Both the position numbers and the translations under genes were made by a program. A stretch of DNA of 45,694 bases from contig JAGQRH010000012.1 in NCBI GenBank assembly GCA_020425605.1, positions 66,653 to 112,346 on the forward strand. Reading direction: 5' to 3'. Below the pieces are notes generated by a model. It saw only the letters and a program-made list of their open reading frames with translations. It was not told the origin of the DNA and did no database searches. Positions within the stretch are counted from its first letter, which is position 1; each line of letters opens with the position of its first letter. This document shows, one piece after another, positions 7,865-16,043 of this stretch. Origin of the DNA: Planctomycetota bacterium. Lineage in GTDB: Bacteria; Planctomycetota; UBA8742; UBA2392.

Positions 7865-9013
7865 ATGGCCGGCAAAGGCAAGTCGGAGCGCAAATCCGCG
7901 CAGTCCCTGCGTACGGGCAAAGGCAAGGCGAGCCTCGCCTTTGCCGGCGCCGTATTCATGGTGCTGGCCGGCGGCGCCACATACCTGCAACTGACGGACC
8001 AGTGGGGCGTCGTCACCGGCGCGGCAGCCCTGAGATACCAGAACTGGTTCGAAGGCCTCGTCAACGACCCTGAGAACGAAGAGTACCGCACCGAGCTGAT
8101 CACGCACGTCGTCGAGCACTACAAACAAACGCCATCAAAAAAGTCGCTCCCACTGCGCAACGACGCGGGACAGGTCGTCGGCCGCTTCCGCATCAACAGC
8201 GCCGAGGTCGACCAGCCCGATAAGGACAGTCCGGATCCGGTCAAGCGTCGCGTCTACACGGTGGACCTCGCCGGCAGCGGCGAGCTGTGGCACGAGACGG
8301 GCGGGCGCGTGCGTTTCCACGGGACGGCGTTCGTCACCTACTCGGTTGACTTCAAAGTCGAGGACTGGGCTGCGTTGGCATACTTCCAGTGCCTTGGGGT
8401 GGAGCGGCCCAAGTTTGAGTGCGACCACATCGACAACATCCTGGGCCAGATCTTCATCGGCGCCGTCCGCAGTGCGGGCACAGAGGCGTTGGATGAATCG
8501 CTTCGGCCGGGATTCACGGTGATTGCCAAGCCCAATGGCGACACCTACCTCGCGGCCGGACAGGCCAGCGCCAGCTTTACTCCGCGCAAGGGACCGTACG
8601 AAGAAACAGACGCCGACGAAGGGTTCGAGACGCTGCAGAACGACATCACTCTGCTGCACGCAGGCTACCGCGACTATCTGGGGCCGATTGAGCTGTTTGA
8701 CGATTCGGAGCTGCGGATCACGCTGGAAACCGAGTCGCTGGTGCCGCGCAAGACCATGGGCGTGGATGTGTACATCCTGGACGAAGAACAGTTTCAGAAA
8801 TACGAGGCGTACTATCCGCAGAAGATGGACGAGTTGAAGGAACTGCCGCGCCTCGACACTCGCTACGACGTATCGAAGCTTAACATGGACCGGCAGGACC
8901 TGACCGGCAACGTTTACGTCCTCATCGACTACACCGGCTGGGGCAACGGCCGTGACCCGGACGAGCGAGCCGAAGCCGCTCTGGTGCGCTACTACGTACG
9001 CGCAAAGCGCTAA
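7865..9013 (+). CDS. Single-pass membrane protein of unknown function
   Basis: 382 residues. A strongly basic cytoplasmic tail (about 22 residues, MAGKGKSERK...) is followed by one hydrophobic helix at about residues 23-44 (ASLAFAGAVFMVLAGGATYL), and the remaining ~335 residues are predicted extracytoplasmic. That part is acidic and beta-rich with no cysteine pattern or catalytic motif that I recognise. Tracts such as RVRFHGTAFVTYSVDFKVEDW and GNVYVLIDYTGWGNGRDPDERAE look like a beta-sandwich. It has its own upstream terminator (for folE) and is followed by the guaB promoter region, so it is probably monocistronic. No function is proposed. Confidence 0.8.
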   Translation: MAGKGKSERKSAQSLRTGKGKASLAFAGAVFMVLAGGATYLQLTDQWGVVTGAAALRYQNWFEGLVNDPENEEYRTELITHVVEHYKQTPSKKSLPLRNDAGQVVGRFRINSAEVDQPDKDSPDPVKRRVYTVDLAGSGELWHETGGRVRFHGTAFVTYSVDFKVEDWAALAYFQCLGVERPKFECDHIDNILGQIFIGAVRSAGTEALDESLRPGFTVIAKPNGDTYLAAGQASASFTPRKGPYEETDADEGFETLQNDITLLHAGYRDYLGPIELFDDSELRITLETESLVPRKTMGVDVYILDEEQFQKYEAYYPQKMDELKELPRLDTRYDVSKLNMDRQDLTGNVYVLIDYTGWGNGRDPDERAEAALVRYYVRAKR

Positions 9014-9028
9014 TGGTACGCCCCACCC

Positions 9029-9056
9029 TTGACGCTCAGATTGGTCGTTCTATATC
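9029..9056 (+). promoter_or_regulatory. Candidate sigma70-type promoter for guaB
   Basis: TTGACG (9029-9034) and TATATC (9051-9056) are separated by 16 bases and are close to consensus. Transcription from here would start near 9063 and leave a leader of about 77 bases that includes the hairpin at 9088-9119. Confidence 0.55.
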
Positions 9057-9087
9057 TGTCCCATGGAAGTGATGGCAAATAGACCTT

Positions 9088-9119
9088 CACAGCCCCGCCG
9101 GAAAGCCGGTGGGGCTGTG
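9088..9119 (+). promoter_or_regulatory. 14-bp stem-loop in the guaB leader
   Basis: Bases 9088-9101 pair with 9106-9119 (14 bp, one G-U) around an AAAG loop. It lies 20 bases before the guaB ATG and downstream of the candidate promoter. There is no run of T after it (TGCGTTTAACG), so it is not a clean intrinsic terminator; it may act as an attenuator or RNA-stability element, or end the upstream transcript. No purine-riboswitch core was seen. Confidence 0.6.
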
Positions 9120-9139
9120 TGCGTTTAACGAGACTGGAC

Positions 9140-10657
9140 ATGACGAACCCGAACGGACTATCCGCAGCTGAACTCTTTGAGCGCACACCATACGCGCTGA
9201 CGTACAACGACATCATCCTGATGCCGGGGCATATCGACTTCGCCCCGGCACAGGTTGACCTGACCACAAAGCTGACGCGCGAGATCACGCTGCGCAAGCC
9301 GCTGGTCAGCTCACCAATGGACACGGTGACTGAGCACAGGATGGCGATCGTGCTCGCGCTGTGCGGCGGCATCGGCATCATCCACTATAATTGCACGATC
9401 GAAGAGCAGGTCGCGCAGGTAAGGAAGGTCCGCCGATTTGAGAATGGGTTCATTCTCGACCCGCTCGTGCTCAGCCCGGACCAGACAATCGCGGACGTTC
9501 ACCGAATCAAGAAACAGCACGGCTTCAGCGGCATCCCCATCACCGAAGACGGCACGATCAAGACAAAGCTGGTCGGCATCGTCACCAACCGTGACATCGA
9601 CTTCGAGACTGACCACTCGCGCAAGCTGCGTGAAGTGATGACGACCGACCTGATCACCGCCAAGAAGGGCATTTCACTCAACGAGGCCAACGAGATCCTG
9701 CGCAAGTCCAAGAAGGGCAAATTGCCCGTTGTCGATGAGCAAGGCCGCCTCGTTTCGCTCACCAGTCGTCGCGATCTACGCAAGAACCGCGACTACCCGG
9801 ACGCCACGAAAGACGCGAAAAAGAACCTGATGGTTGGCGCCGCAATCAGCACCAAGAATGAAGATCGGGATCGTCTGGATGCTCTGGCAGAGGCCGGCGT
9901 AAGCGTGGTCGTGATCGACAGCGCCCAGGGCGACAGCAGCTTCCAGCACGAGATGATCAAGTACATCAAGAAGACCCACCCGGAGATTCAGGTGATCGGC
10001 GGCAACGTCGTTACCGAGAATCAGGCCGAGAACCTGATCAAGGCCGGCGCGGATTCACTGCGCATCGGCATGGGCCCCGGAAGCATCTGCACCACGCAGG
10101 AAGTGATGGCAGTCGGGCGCAGCCAGGGAACGGCCGTGTACCACACCGCCAAGGCCGCGCGGAAGCACGGCGTACCGGTGATTGCCGACGGCGGCATTTC
10201 GGTGATCGGGCATATCATGAAGGCGCTTAGTCTCGGCGCGAGCGCGGTCATGTGCGGCAGCCTGTTCGCGGGCACGGATGAAAGCCCGGGCGAGTATGTG
10301 TACCGCGAAGGCGTACGCCTGAAGATGTACCGCGGGATGGCCAGCCTCGACGCGATGAAGGCCGGCGGCAACAAGCGCTACTTCACCGAGCAGCAGGACG
10401 TGAAGGTCGCACAGGGTGTCAGCGGCTTCGTGCAGGACCGCGGCAGCATCTTCGACCTGGCCGCGTACCTCGGGCAAGGGTTGCGGCTCGCGTTCCAGGA
10501 CGCCGGCGTACGCAGCGTGGAAGAGCTGCACACCGGGCTGGAAAAAGGAACGCTACGGTTTGAGCTGCGCAGCCCCTCCGCCCAGCGTGAAGGCGGCGTG
10601 CACGACCTGTACAGCTACACCCAGCCGGACGCCTTCACCAACCAGCGGAACCAGTAG
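9140..10657 (+). CDS. guaB: Inosine-5'-monophosphate dehydrogenase
   Basis: 505 residues from the ATG at 9140 (a GTG at 9119 would add 7 residues but falls in the leader hairpin). It oxidises IMP to XMP with NAD+, the committed step of GMP synthesis. The TIM barrel is interrupted by a CBS pair at about residues 107-215 (IPITEDG...[30 protein letters not shown]). The catalytic loop reads [11 protein letters not shown] with Cys317, preceded by RIGMGPG, and the flap carries [10 protein letters not shown] and the Q-G-V-S-G motif ([10 protein letters not shown]). The length and the retained CBS pair make it a full regulatory-type enzyme; overall it is somewhat like the eukaryotic-type sequences (e.g. 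HYNCTIEEQ). Convergent with the glycosylase gene, 3 bases apart. Confidence 0.97.
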   Translation: MTNPNGLSAAELFERTPYALTYNDIILMPGHIDFAPAQVDLTTKLTREITLRKPLVSSPMDTVTEHRMAIVLALCGGIGIIHYNCTIEEQVAQVRKVRRFENGFILDPLVLSPDQTIADVHRIKKQHGFSGIPITEDGTIKTKLVGIVTNRDIDFETDHSRKLREVMTTDLITAKKGISLNEANEILRKSKKGKLPVVDEQGRLVSLTSRRDLRKNRDYPDATKDAKKNLMVGAAISTKNEDRDRLDALAEAGVSVVVIDSAQGDSSFQHEMIKYIKKTHPEIQVIGGNVVTENQAENLIKAGADSLRIGMGPGSICTTQEVMAVGRSQGTAVYHTAKAARKHGVPVIADGGISVIGHIMKALSLGASAVMCGSLFAGTDESPGEYVYREGVRLKMYRGMASLDAMKAGGNKRYFTEQQDVKVAQGVSGFVQDRGSIFDLAAYLGQGLRLAFQDAGVRSVEELHTGLEKGTLRFELRSPSAQREGGVHDLYSYTQPDAFTNQRNQ

Positions 10658-10660
10658 AAC

Positions 10661-11353
10661 CTAGTCGTCTGCGTCGGGTTCCGACGTGGTGCCGAGCAGC
10701 CCGCTGACCTGGTCACGGAACTCGTTGGCGCCGCCGTGGGCCGGGTGGCGGAGGTTGGCGACGATATCCAGCGGCTTGCCCTGCACCTTAAACCCCTCGA
10801 GTACTCCGGCCGGTAGTTGGCCGACAGTGACGACCTTTGTGTCGGCGTAGAGACGGTTGAAGAGGAACTCCAGTACCTCCAGACCGTAGCCGATTGTCTC
10901 CGCATCCGGCTCAGCGTTGCTGAGCAGCTTGCCGGGTTGGTGCGGGTGCCATGGCACGATATTCCAGCACACGACGTCCGTCCGGGTCCCGAGCATGTCC
11001 ATCACCACGCCGGCCGTCGCTTCACGGTAAGCGTTCTCGCGCCTGCCGGTGCGGTCGTAGCATGACCCGGTGATGCACAGCCGGTGCTCGTCGCTGAAGG
11101 GCACACCGGTAAATCGCGCCCCGCGATACCCCGGCGCGATGCCGACAAAGACGTACTTCGGAGCACTCAATGCGCGCAGGTAGCGGCGCAGGTTTTCACG
11201 GCGCTTCGCTGCGCCGCCGCGTGCATCGAGTTCAGGCGCATCCTGCCGGTAGATGTTGAACACATGCTCCGGCAACTCGGCACGCCGAAGCCGCGCAATC
11301 AGCTTCTCGATGCCTTCTTCAAACGGCTTCTGTTGGACAGGTTGTTCGGTCAT
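10661..11353 (-). CDS. Uracil-DNA glycosylase superfamily protein
   Basis: 230 residues from the ATG at 11353, preceded by AAGGTG as SD. The open frame extends 44 codons further upstream, but that part is translated repeat (see the REPIN-like element), so the inner ATG is chosen. UDG-superfamily motifs are FVGIAPGYRGARFTGVPF (motif A, about residues 69-86), NIVPWHPH in the middle, and the C-terminal LRHPAHGGANEF loop with the conserved HP. These enzymes excise uracil or other damaged bases from DNA. No Fe-S cysteine set is visible, so it is not family 4/5. The exact subfamily is uncertain. Confidence 0.72.
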   Translation of the reverse strand: MTEQPVQQKPFEEGIEKLIARLRRAELPEHVFNIYRQDAPELDARGGAAKRRENLRRYLRALSAPKYVFVGIAPGYRGARFTGVPFSDEHRLCITGSCYDRTGRRENAYREATAGVVMDMLGTRTDVVCWNIVPWHPHQPGKLLSNAEPDAETIGYGLEVLEFLFNRLYADTKVVTVGQLPAGVLEGFKVQGKPLDIVANLRHPAHGGANEFRDQVSGLLGTTSEPDADD

Positions 11354-11362
11354 ATGCACCTT

Positions 11363-11510
11363 GTAGCCCCCCGCGTAAGCCGGGGGCATGAGTAGTGAGT
11401 ATGTACTGCAATCACGAGTAGGCATCAACGGCGTGGCATGGGCGCTGATGACTGTTCTGCCATGTAGAACGCGAATTCTCGCCATGCCCCCAGCTGACGC
11501 CGGGGGCTAC
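11363..11510. repeat. REPIN-like pair of inverted REP palindromes
   Basis: Two copies of one short palindrome lie in opposite orientation. At 11366-11387 a GCCCCC/GGGGGC stem surrounds a ~10-base centre ending AAGCC; at 11486-11507 the same stem surrounds a similar centre. Read in matching orientation both begin GTAGCCCCC and end GGGGGCATG. The ~95 bases between them look unique. This is the structure expected of a REP doublet (REPIN/BIME) moved by a RAYT transposase. It sits 10 bases upstream of the glycosylase ATG and would fold into hairpins in its leader. Confidence 0.7.
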
Positions 11511-11554
11511 GCGGTCCAGCAGCCAGCACTCGAGCTTGCGCTGGCGTGCCAGCG

Positions 11555-11926
11555 TCACTCCATCTTTCGGACGTGGACCTGCTGGCAGGCAACTCTCATC
11601 CTAGAACCATCGATGAAGCCAATGTCTAAGGAGTAGACCGGCGTTCGCGACCAGGACGCCATCTTGTTGCGAAAGTCGCTTACAGCAACGGGATCGCAAC
11701 CATCAATGGCGAGCGGTCCCACTGACAATCCAAGTAGGTCGATCTCTATCAGGTCGACGTCTCGCATTTCGATTCGAAGTAGTCTTCCTCACCAATCTAC
11801 GAATCCCGTCTCCTCATCGCCCCGGATCAGTACGGAAAGGTGTCGGCTCCCGTCCTCCACTAGCACGTCAAATGCAAGCAGATCGGAGTCGTGCAGCCAA
11901 CGCAGGAGTTCGGGCTCAACGGCCAT
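11555..11926 (-). pseudogene. Small gene broken by an in-frame TGA (45 + 70 codon pieces)
   Basis: An ATG at 11926 has a good SD (GAAGGA) and starts 17 bases after the shc stop on the same strand. It opens a 45-codon frame ending in TGA at 11789-11791. The same frame resumes at once and stays open to 11555; the next ATG is at 11767, giving a 70-codon piece. Read through the TGA the product would be about 123 residues, with text such as DVLVEDGSRHLSVLIRG before the stop and SLDIGFIDGSRMRVACQQVH after it. Because codons on both sides look coding and in phase, a single gene with a nonsense change is the simplest reading. Two separate small proteins, or stop readthrough, cannot be excluded. No family is recognised. 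There is no SECIS-like stem after the TGA. Confidence 0.5.
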
Positions 11927-11942
11927 CTTCGCGTCCTTCGCA

Positions 11943-14033
11943 TCAGGCCGTGCGAAGCCCACACTTGAGGTTGCGGTAGCGTGCGAGCGCCATCAGCGGG
12001 AAGTACTCGCGGTAGAAGTGGTAGTTCAGATAGAACGCGTTGGGGAAGCCAGTTCCGGTGAACTTGTCCTCTTTCCAGCCGCCGCCGGGCAACTGGTTCT
12101 TGATAAGCCACTGGATGCCGCGTTCGACACGCGTGTCGTCCACCTCACCGGCGCACATAAGGCCGATCAGCGCCCAGGCCGTCTGGCTCGGTGTGGCTTC
12201 GCCCTTGCCTGCAAGCTCACGGTGACGGTAGCTCTCGCAGTCTTCTCCCCATGAGCCGTCTTCGTGCTGAACAGAATACAGCCAGTCTACGGCCTTGCGG
12301 ATCCACGGCTGGCTCATGTCCTCGCCGACCTGCGCCAACCCCGCCAGTGCGCCATGCGTGCCGTAGATGTAATTCACACCCCAGCGCCCCCACCAGCCGC
12401 CGAAGTCTTCCTGCGTCTTCTTCAGGAACTTGATGCCACGCGCGACCGGTTTGAAGTCCTGCTTGAACCCAAAATGTCCGAGTGTCTCAAGCACGTGGCC
12501 GGTGATGTCGGCCGTGCTGGGGTCAAGCATGTTGTCGAGGTCGTTGAACGGGATGTGATTGACGAGCTCTTTGTCCACGCTGTTTTCGAAAGCACTCCAG
12601 CCGCCGTCGCGGTTCTGCATCGCCAGCATCCACTCCAGGCCGATGCGCACCTGCTCCGTGCGCATGCACTTGCCCTTGCGGAAGCCACCCCACAGCAGGC
12701 TCATCAGCACGACGGCCGTGTCGTCGATGTCCGGGTAGAAGTCGTTGTAGAACTGGAAACACCAGCCGCCGGGGATGGCGTCCGGGTTCTTCACCGCCCA
12801 GTCGCCGTCACGGAAAATCTGCCGCGAGTAGACCCAGTCGATGTGGCGCTGCATCTCAGGCTTGCGGATGTCCTGGCCTGCCTCGGCCAGCGCGACCAAC
12901 GACCAGGCCGTGTCCCACACCGGGCTGACGCAGGCCTGCATGTGCAGCCCGTCCACTTCGGGGTGGTCGATCATGAAGCGATCAAGTGCCGCCCACGCAC
13001 GCTTGATGCGCGGATCGTCCTTCTCAACACCGAGCTGCGGCAGCGCCAGAAGGTTGTACATCACCGGTGGGTAGATGCCGCCCCAGTCGCCGCTGTCATC
13101 CTGGTGGCGGAGGATCCAATCCTTGGCCTTGCGCAGGGCGATCTTGCGGACGATCGTGCCGATGGCACCTTCAAACTTCTTCACCGCCTTTGCGCCAAGC
13201 TGGATCAGGCCGCCCAGTGAAATGATGCCCGGGTCTGTGTAGCTGTCGAAGTTCCACTTGCGATCGGCCGGCTTCTCGACAAACAGCTCGTCCATATCGA
13301 CGTGCAGCTTCCTGAGCGGCTTTTTCTCGTACAGGACCGACATAGGCACCAGGCTGATTCGGCACCAGTAGCTCATGTCGTAGATGCTGAGCGTCTTGCG
13401 CTCAAGCAGCCCGGGCAGCTGGGGCAAGTAGGGTAGCAGAACCAGCCACGGCGGAATCGGCGGCACACCGGCCCAGTCGTACTGGCCGAACAGCGCCAGC
13501 AACAGCCGGCCTTCCACACCAATGCGCATGGCGCCGCCCTGGCTGTGAATCCACTCGCGTGCTTTCACCATGTGTGGCGCATCGGGTGAATCTCCGGCGA
13601 CCTTGAGCGCGTAGTAGCAGGTGACCGTGTATGTCAGATGGCCCGGCCCGCCGGTATGGATTGCCCACCAGCCGTCTGCCGTCTGCCAGTTGCGCGTGAA
13701 GTTGACGAGCTTGCGCTGCTTCACTTCATCGACCTGGCCGAGGAAGTGCATCATCAGGATGTACTGCGCGCCGAGGCCTGCGTTGCTGTCCAGCTCGGCG
13801 TTCCAGTACTCGTTGTGCGGCTTCTCACGCAGGCTGAGCAAGCGCTTGACCTGGGTGTCGATCGCGGCGTCCAGCGGCCGATTGTTTGACTTCGTCGCGC
13901 GGGCCGGTTGCTCTGCGAACGCCTGCAACAGCCCTTCCAGCGCCCCGAGTTCCTTGTCGATCTCGCGAAGCGTCCTGTGCCGCGAACGGCCGCGGTTCAG
14001 GTCCCGGTGCAGAGTTTCAGAGTGGCGCGACAA
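11943..14033 (-). CDS. shc: Squalene-hopene cyclase
   Basis: 696 residues. The start is TTG at 14033, supported by AAGGAG 5 bases upstream (14039-14044); a candidate TATACT -10 box lies at 14054-14059. The enzyme protonates squalene and cyclises it to hopene/hopanol, a monotopic membrane reaction in hopanoid synthesis. The acid motif DxDDTA is intact as PDIDDTAVV (Asp435, Asp437, Asp438). Several QW repeats are visible (for example QNRDGGWSAF, QHEDGSWGED and QLPGGGWKEDKFTGTGFPNAFY), together with the closing YHFYREYFPLMALARY. The first ~60 residues are a charged extension with no strong similarity to the catalytic core. No other hopanoid (hpn) gene is next to it, so it stands alone with a small broken gene downstream. 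Confidence 0.95.
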   Translation of the reverse strand: MSRHSETLHRDLNRGRSRHRTLREIDKELGALEGLLQAFAEQPARATKSNNRPLDAAIDTQVKRLLSLREKPHNEYWNAELDSNAGLGAQYILMMHFLGQVDEVKQRKLVNFTRNWQTADGWWAIHTGGPGHLTYTVTCYYALKVAGDSPDAPHMVKAREWIHSQGGAMRIGVEGRLLLALFGQYDWAGVPPIPPWLVLLPYLPQLPGLLERKTLSIYDMSYWCRISLVPMSVLYEKKPLRKLHVDMDELFVEKPADRKWNFDSYTDPGIISLGGLIQLGAKAVKKFEGAIGTIVRKIALRKAKDWILRHQDDSGDWGGIYPPVMYNLLALPQLGVEKDDPRIKRAWAALDRFMIDHPEVDGLHMQACVSPVWDTAWSLVALAEAGQDIRKPEMQRHIDWVYSRQIFRDGDWAVKNPDAIPGGWCFQFYNDFYPDIDDTAVVLMSLLWGGFRKGKCMRTEQVRIGLEWMLAMQNRDGGWSAFENSVDKELVNHIPFNDLDNMLDPSTADITGHVLETLGHFGFKQDFKPVARGIKFLKKTQEDFGGWWGRWGVNYIYGTHGALAGLAQVGEDMSQPWIRKAVDWLYSVQHEDGSWGEDCESYRHRELAGKGEATPSQTAWALIGLMCAGEVDDTRVERGIQWLIKNQLPGGGWKEDKFTGTGFPNAFYLNYHFYREYFPLMALARYRNLKCGLRTA

Positions 14034-14095
14034 CGTCTCTCCTTGCGGCGGGGAGTATAGCCGCCATCGTGCCGCCGGAAACCGGGTGCAATGAA

Positions 14096-14117
14096 AAGGC
14101 CCGGTATCCCGGGCCTT
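14096..14117 (-). terminator. Rho-independent terminator after the lipoprotein pair
   Basis: A 9-bp perfect stem (14096-14104 with 14109-14117) has a TATC loop. On the minus strand it is followed by TTTT and begins 3 bases after the stop codon of the lipoprotein gene ending at 14120. Confidence 0.8.
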
Positions 14118-14119
14118 GG

Positions 14120-15097
14120 TTACTGCTTGCGGGGCTCGCCGGGTTTGTCCTCAGGCGGGCGGTACTCCGGCGACGGGTCCAGGCGGACGGTCACCTTGTA
14201 CTTCATGCTGTTGGTTTCGCCGGCTTTGATGCCCTTGGGAAACTTCCAGCGCAGAATGTTGCGTGCATCGTCGCGTACGAGGTAGGCCACGCTGGTGCCG
14301 TCCTTGGGAAGCGTCGCGGAATCGGCGATGTACTCGGTGTAGTACGGCACCGGCTCGTCGATTTCAGTGGGGCCGGTGTCAAACTCGTTGGTGTTGTAAT
14401 AGACGATCGTGTAGGTGATCTCGACATTGTCGCCAACCACTTCGCGGTCGGCATACTTCCAGAGGTGCAGCCCGATCACGCGTGTATTGAAGGCAGCCTC
14501 GTAGCCGTAGCGGGTGTGCCCGGCCTCAAGGTAGGTCTCGCTGGTCATGGCGTGCGCGTTGGTCGTGGAACGCAGGCCTTCGGTTGCCAGTCTGGCGGTG
14601 TTGGTCCAGGCCTGGTCTTCAGCTGAAGATGCGCTGTAGCCGTCGCGCGATAAGCGGTGGTTGTATTGCTCATCGCTGTAGAGCGCCGGGTAAATCGTCG
14701 AGTTGCTGCGCGCCCACAGCTCATTCGTCGTGTGGCCGTCCCGATAGCCCTGCACCGTGACCAGCTTGCTGGCGTAATCCTGAAACGTCAGGGCCGAATA
14801 GCCGACGCGCACATAGCGGCCGTCATAGCCGGAGCGACGAGTCGCCGCCGCGCCCGAAGTAACGCAGCCGATCTGGGCGAATTCAAGGATCGGGATGTCG
14901 ACGCGGTTTGATTCCGTGCGCGTCGTATCCTGGCGGGCGCCGGAATCGCGGGTGGTACCCACGGCCTCCGGGTCCTTGATCCATGAGCCTTCACGGGCAT
15001 CTTCGTTGACGCCGGTGTACTTGATATCGCCGCTGCTGGCGCATCCGTAGGCGCCAAGCAGCAGCAATATCGCAAGCATGTAGGCCAGTCGCTTCAT
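14120..15097 (-). CDS. Putative lipoprotein with DUF11-like beta domain
   Basis: 325 residues. Signal peptide MKRLAYMLAILLLLGAYGC with Cys19 as the predicted lipidation site, so membrane-attached on the outside. The middle has serine/threonine/tyrosine-rich sequence, and the last ~120 residues (VVGDNVEITYTIVYYNTNEFD ... ILRWKFPKGIKAGETNSMKYKVTVRLD) have the layout of a DUF11-type (conserved repeat) beta-sandwich domain, common in large secreted proteins of Planctomycetes. The C-terminal tail is Pro/Glu/Lys-rich. It follows the other lipoprotein gene by 15 bases and ends at a terminator, so the two form an operon. No enzymatic motif. Confidence 0.78.
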   Translation of the reverse strand: MKRLAYMLAILLLLGAYGCASSGDIKYTGVNEDAREGSWIKDPEAVGTTRDSGARQDTTRTESNRVDIPILEFAQIGCVTSGAAATRRSGYDGRYVRVGYSALTFQDYASKLVTVQGYRDGHTTNELWARSNSTIYPALYSDEQYNHRLSRDGYSASSAEDQAWTNTARLATEGLRSTTNAHAMTSETYLEAGHTRYGYEAAFNTRVIGLHLWKYADREVVGDNVEITYTIVYYNTNEFDTGPTEIDEPVPYYTEYIADSATLPKDGTSVAYLVRDDARNILRWKFPKGIKAGETNSMKYKVTVRLDPSPEYRPPEDKPGEPRKQ

Positions 15098-15112
15098 CGA
15101 GTGCGCTTCCGC

Positions 15113-15628
15113 CTACTTGATGTATTCAGCGTTGCCGAAGTCGATTACCGCAATCACACGACCGTTGAGCGAAGCCTGCTCAATCAGGGCGTCGCGGGTC
15201 ACGCTGTCGCCGTAGTCGTAGACGCGCAGTTGCGAGTCTTCGCCGGCGGTACCGCGGACGTTGGAATCGCGGTAGCGCTCGTAGACTACGTAAGTGACCG
15301 CCTTGAAGTCGTCGACCGCGTTGAAGATCTCGGCCGTTACGTGCACTGGCACGGTGGTCACGCGGGTCAGGGTCGTGTGGCTGTACACGTCCATCTTCCC
15401 ATAGATCTTCTTGTTGTTCCAAGTGAGCTCGATCTTCTTCTCAGCATCGTTGCTCTTGAGAGTGTAGATCTTGGAAGTGTCGCCCGACTCGGTTCCGCCC
15501 TCATCAATCTTGATCGTTCCCGTGCCGCTGGGCACGTCGAACATGAAGCGCATCGGCTTGGATGAGCCACAACCGAACATAGTAAGTGAAAGGGCAACAA
15601 GCAGGACGCCGGTAAGGATCCGGGCCAT
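15113..15628 (-). CDS. Small putative lipoprotein
   Basis: 171 residues from the ATG at 15628, chosen because GGAGG stands 5 bases upstream and the sequence begins with a signal peptide, MARILTGVLLVALSLTMFGC, with Cys20 as the lipobox cysteine. The reading frame is open further upstream (to 15976), but that part is not protein-like. The mature part is beta-rich and charged (KSNDAEKKIELTWNNKKIYGK; RVYDYGDSVTRDALIEQASLNG); no family is recognised. It is first of a two-lipoprotein operon and is divergent from the LexA-like repressor gene across a 415-base region with several dyad sequences. Confidence 0.75.
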   Translation of the reverse strand: MARILTGVLLVALSLTMFGCGSSKPMRFMFDVPSGTGTIKIDEGGTESGDTSKIYTLKSNDAEKKIELTWNNKKIYGKMDVYSHTTLTRVTTVPVHVTAEIFNAVDDFKAVTYVVYERYRDSNVRGTAGEDSQLRVYDYGDSVTRDALIEQASLNGRVIAVIDFGNAEYIK

Positions 15629-16043
15629 GGAAAACCTCCACGACAGCAGCAATTTTCGCAGGGGGAGTTGCGAAGTTCTTTTATACCAATCGATTTGTCG
15701 GCGCAACTCCTGACTGCCGGCGGCGGCGCCAACGCCTGAAACTGCCAGGTGATCCACATCGGCCGGGGTGCCGGGAGACTCAAGATTCGCCAGAATATTC
15801 GTACCCTTCCGTGTCAGGTTTACATTACACCGCCCGTCAGATGATTGAGCGGTCGTGAACGCTATAGGCAGTATGTATTCTCTGGACACTCCACATATAG
15901 TGTTATGGTGCTCAGCTAGTGATACTCCAGGTGCAAGAAAGGCAGATTTGTCAGACATTTTCTTGCAATATGCCAACCTCTACGGCAGAATCATTACACA
16001 AGGTTCGAATGAGCGCGTTTTGGCGCCTTTACGAAAGAAGACC
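15629..16043. promoter_or_regulatory. Divergent control region between lipoprotein operon and repressor gene
   Basis: This 415-base stretch has no gene. On the lipoprotein side a perfect 9-bp inverted repeat, GGAGTTGCG (15664-15672) and CGCAACTCC (15702-15710), brackets an AT-rich core that reads TATAAA on the minus strand, a likely -10 box (TTGCGC lies 15 bases before it). On the repressor side an ACACT-N8-AGTGT dyad (15886-15903) lies about 140 bases before the repressor ATG and overlaps AT-rich sequence with possible -10 boxes (GATACT near 15920). The dyads are plausible operators for the LexA-like protein itself, but this is inference. Confidence 0.5.

Noticed and set aside
9088..9119. 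Purine riboswitch before guaB
   Set aside because: Only one stem is visible; the three-way junction and conserved loop bases of purine aptamers are not seen.
11789..11791. TGA read as selenocysteine
   Set aside because: No stem-loop that could serve as a bacterial SECIS follows directly, no cysteine homologue is known to me, and the residues around are not redox-like.
12264..13220. A 318-codon open frame on the plus strand inside shc
   Set aside because: It lies antisense to the clear squalene-hopene cyclase, has His/Arg/Val-rich composition typical of a reverse-strand shadow, and no SD or family motif.
15855..16043. N-terminal extension of the LexA/CI-like repressor
   Set aside because: The 63 upstream codons run through the promoter region and dyad and show no similarity to repressors; the ATG at 16044 begins right before the HTH.
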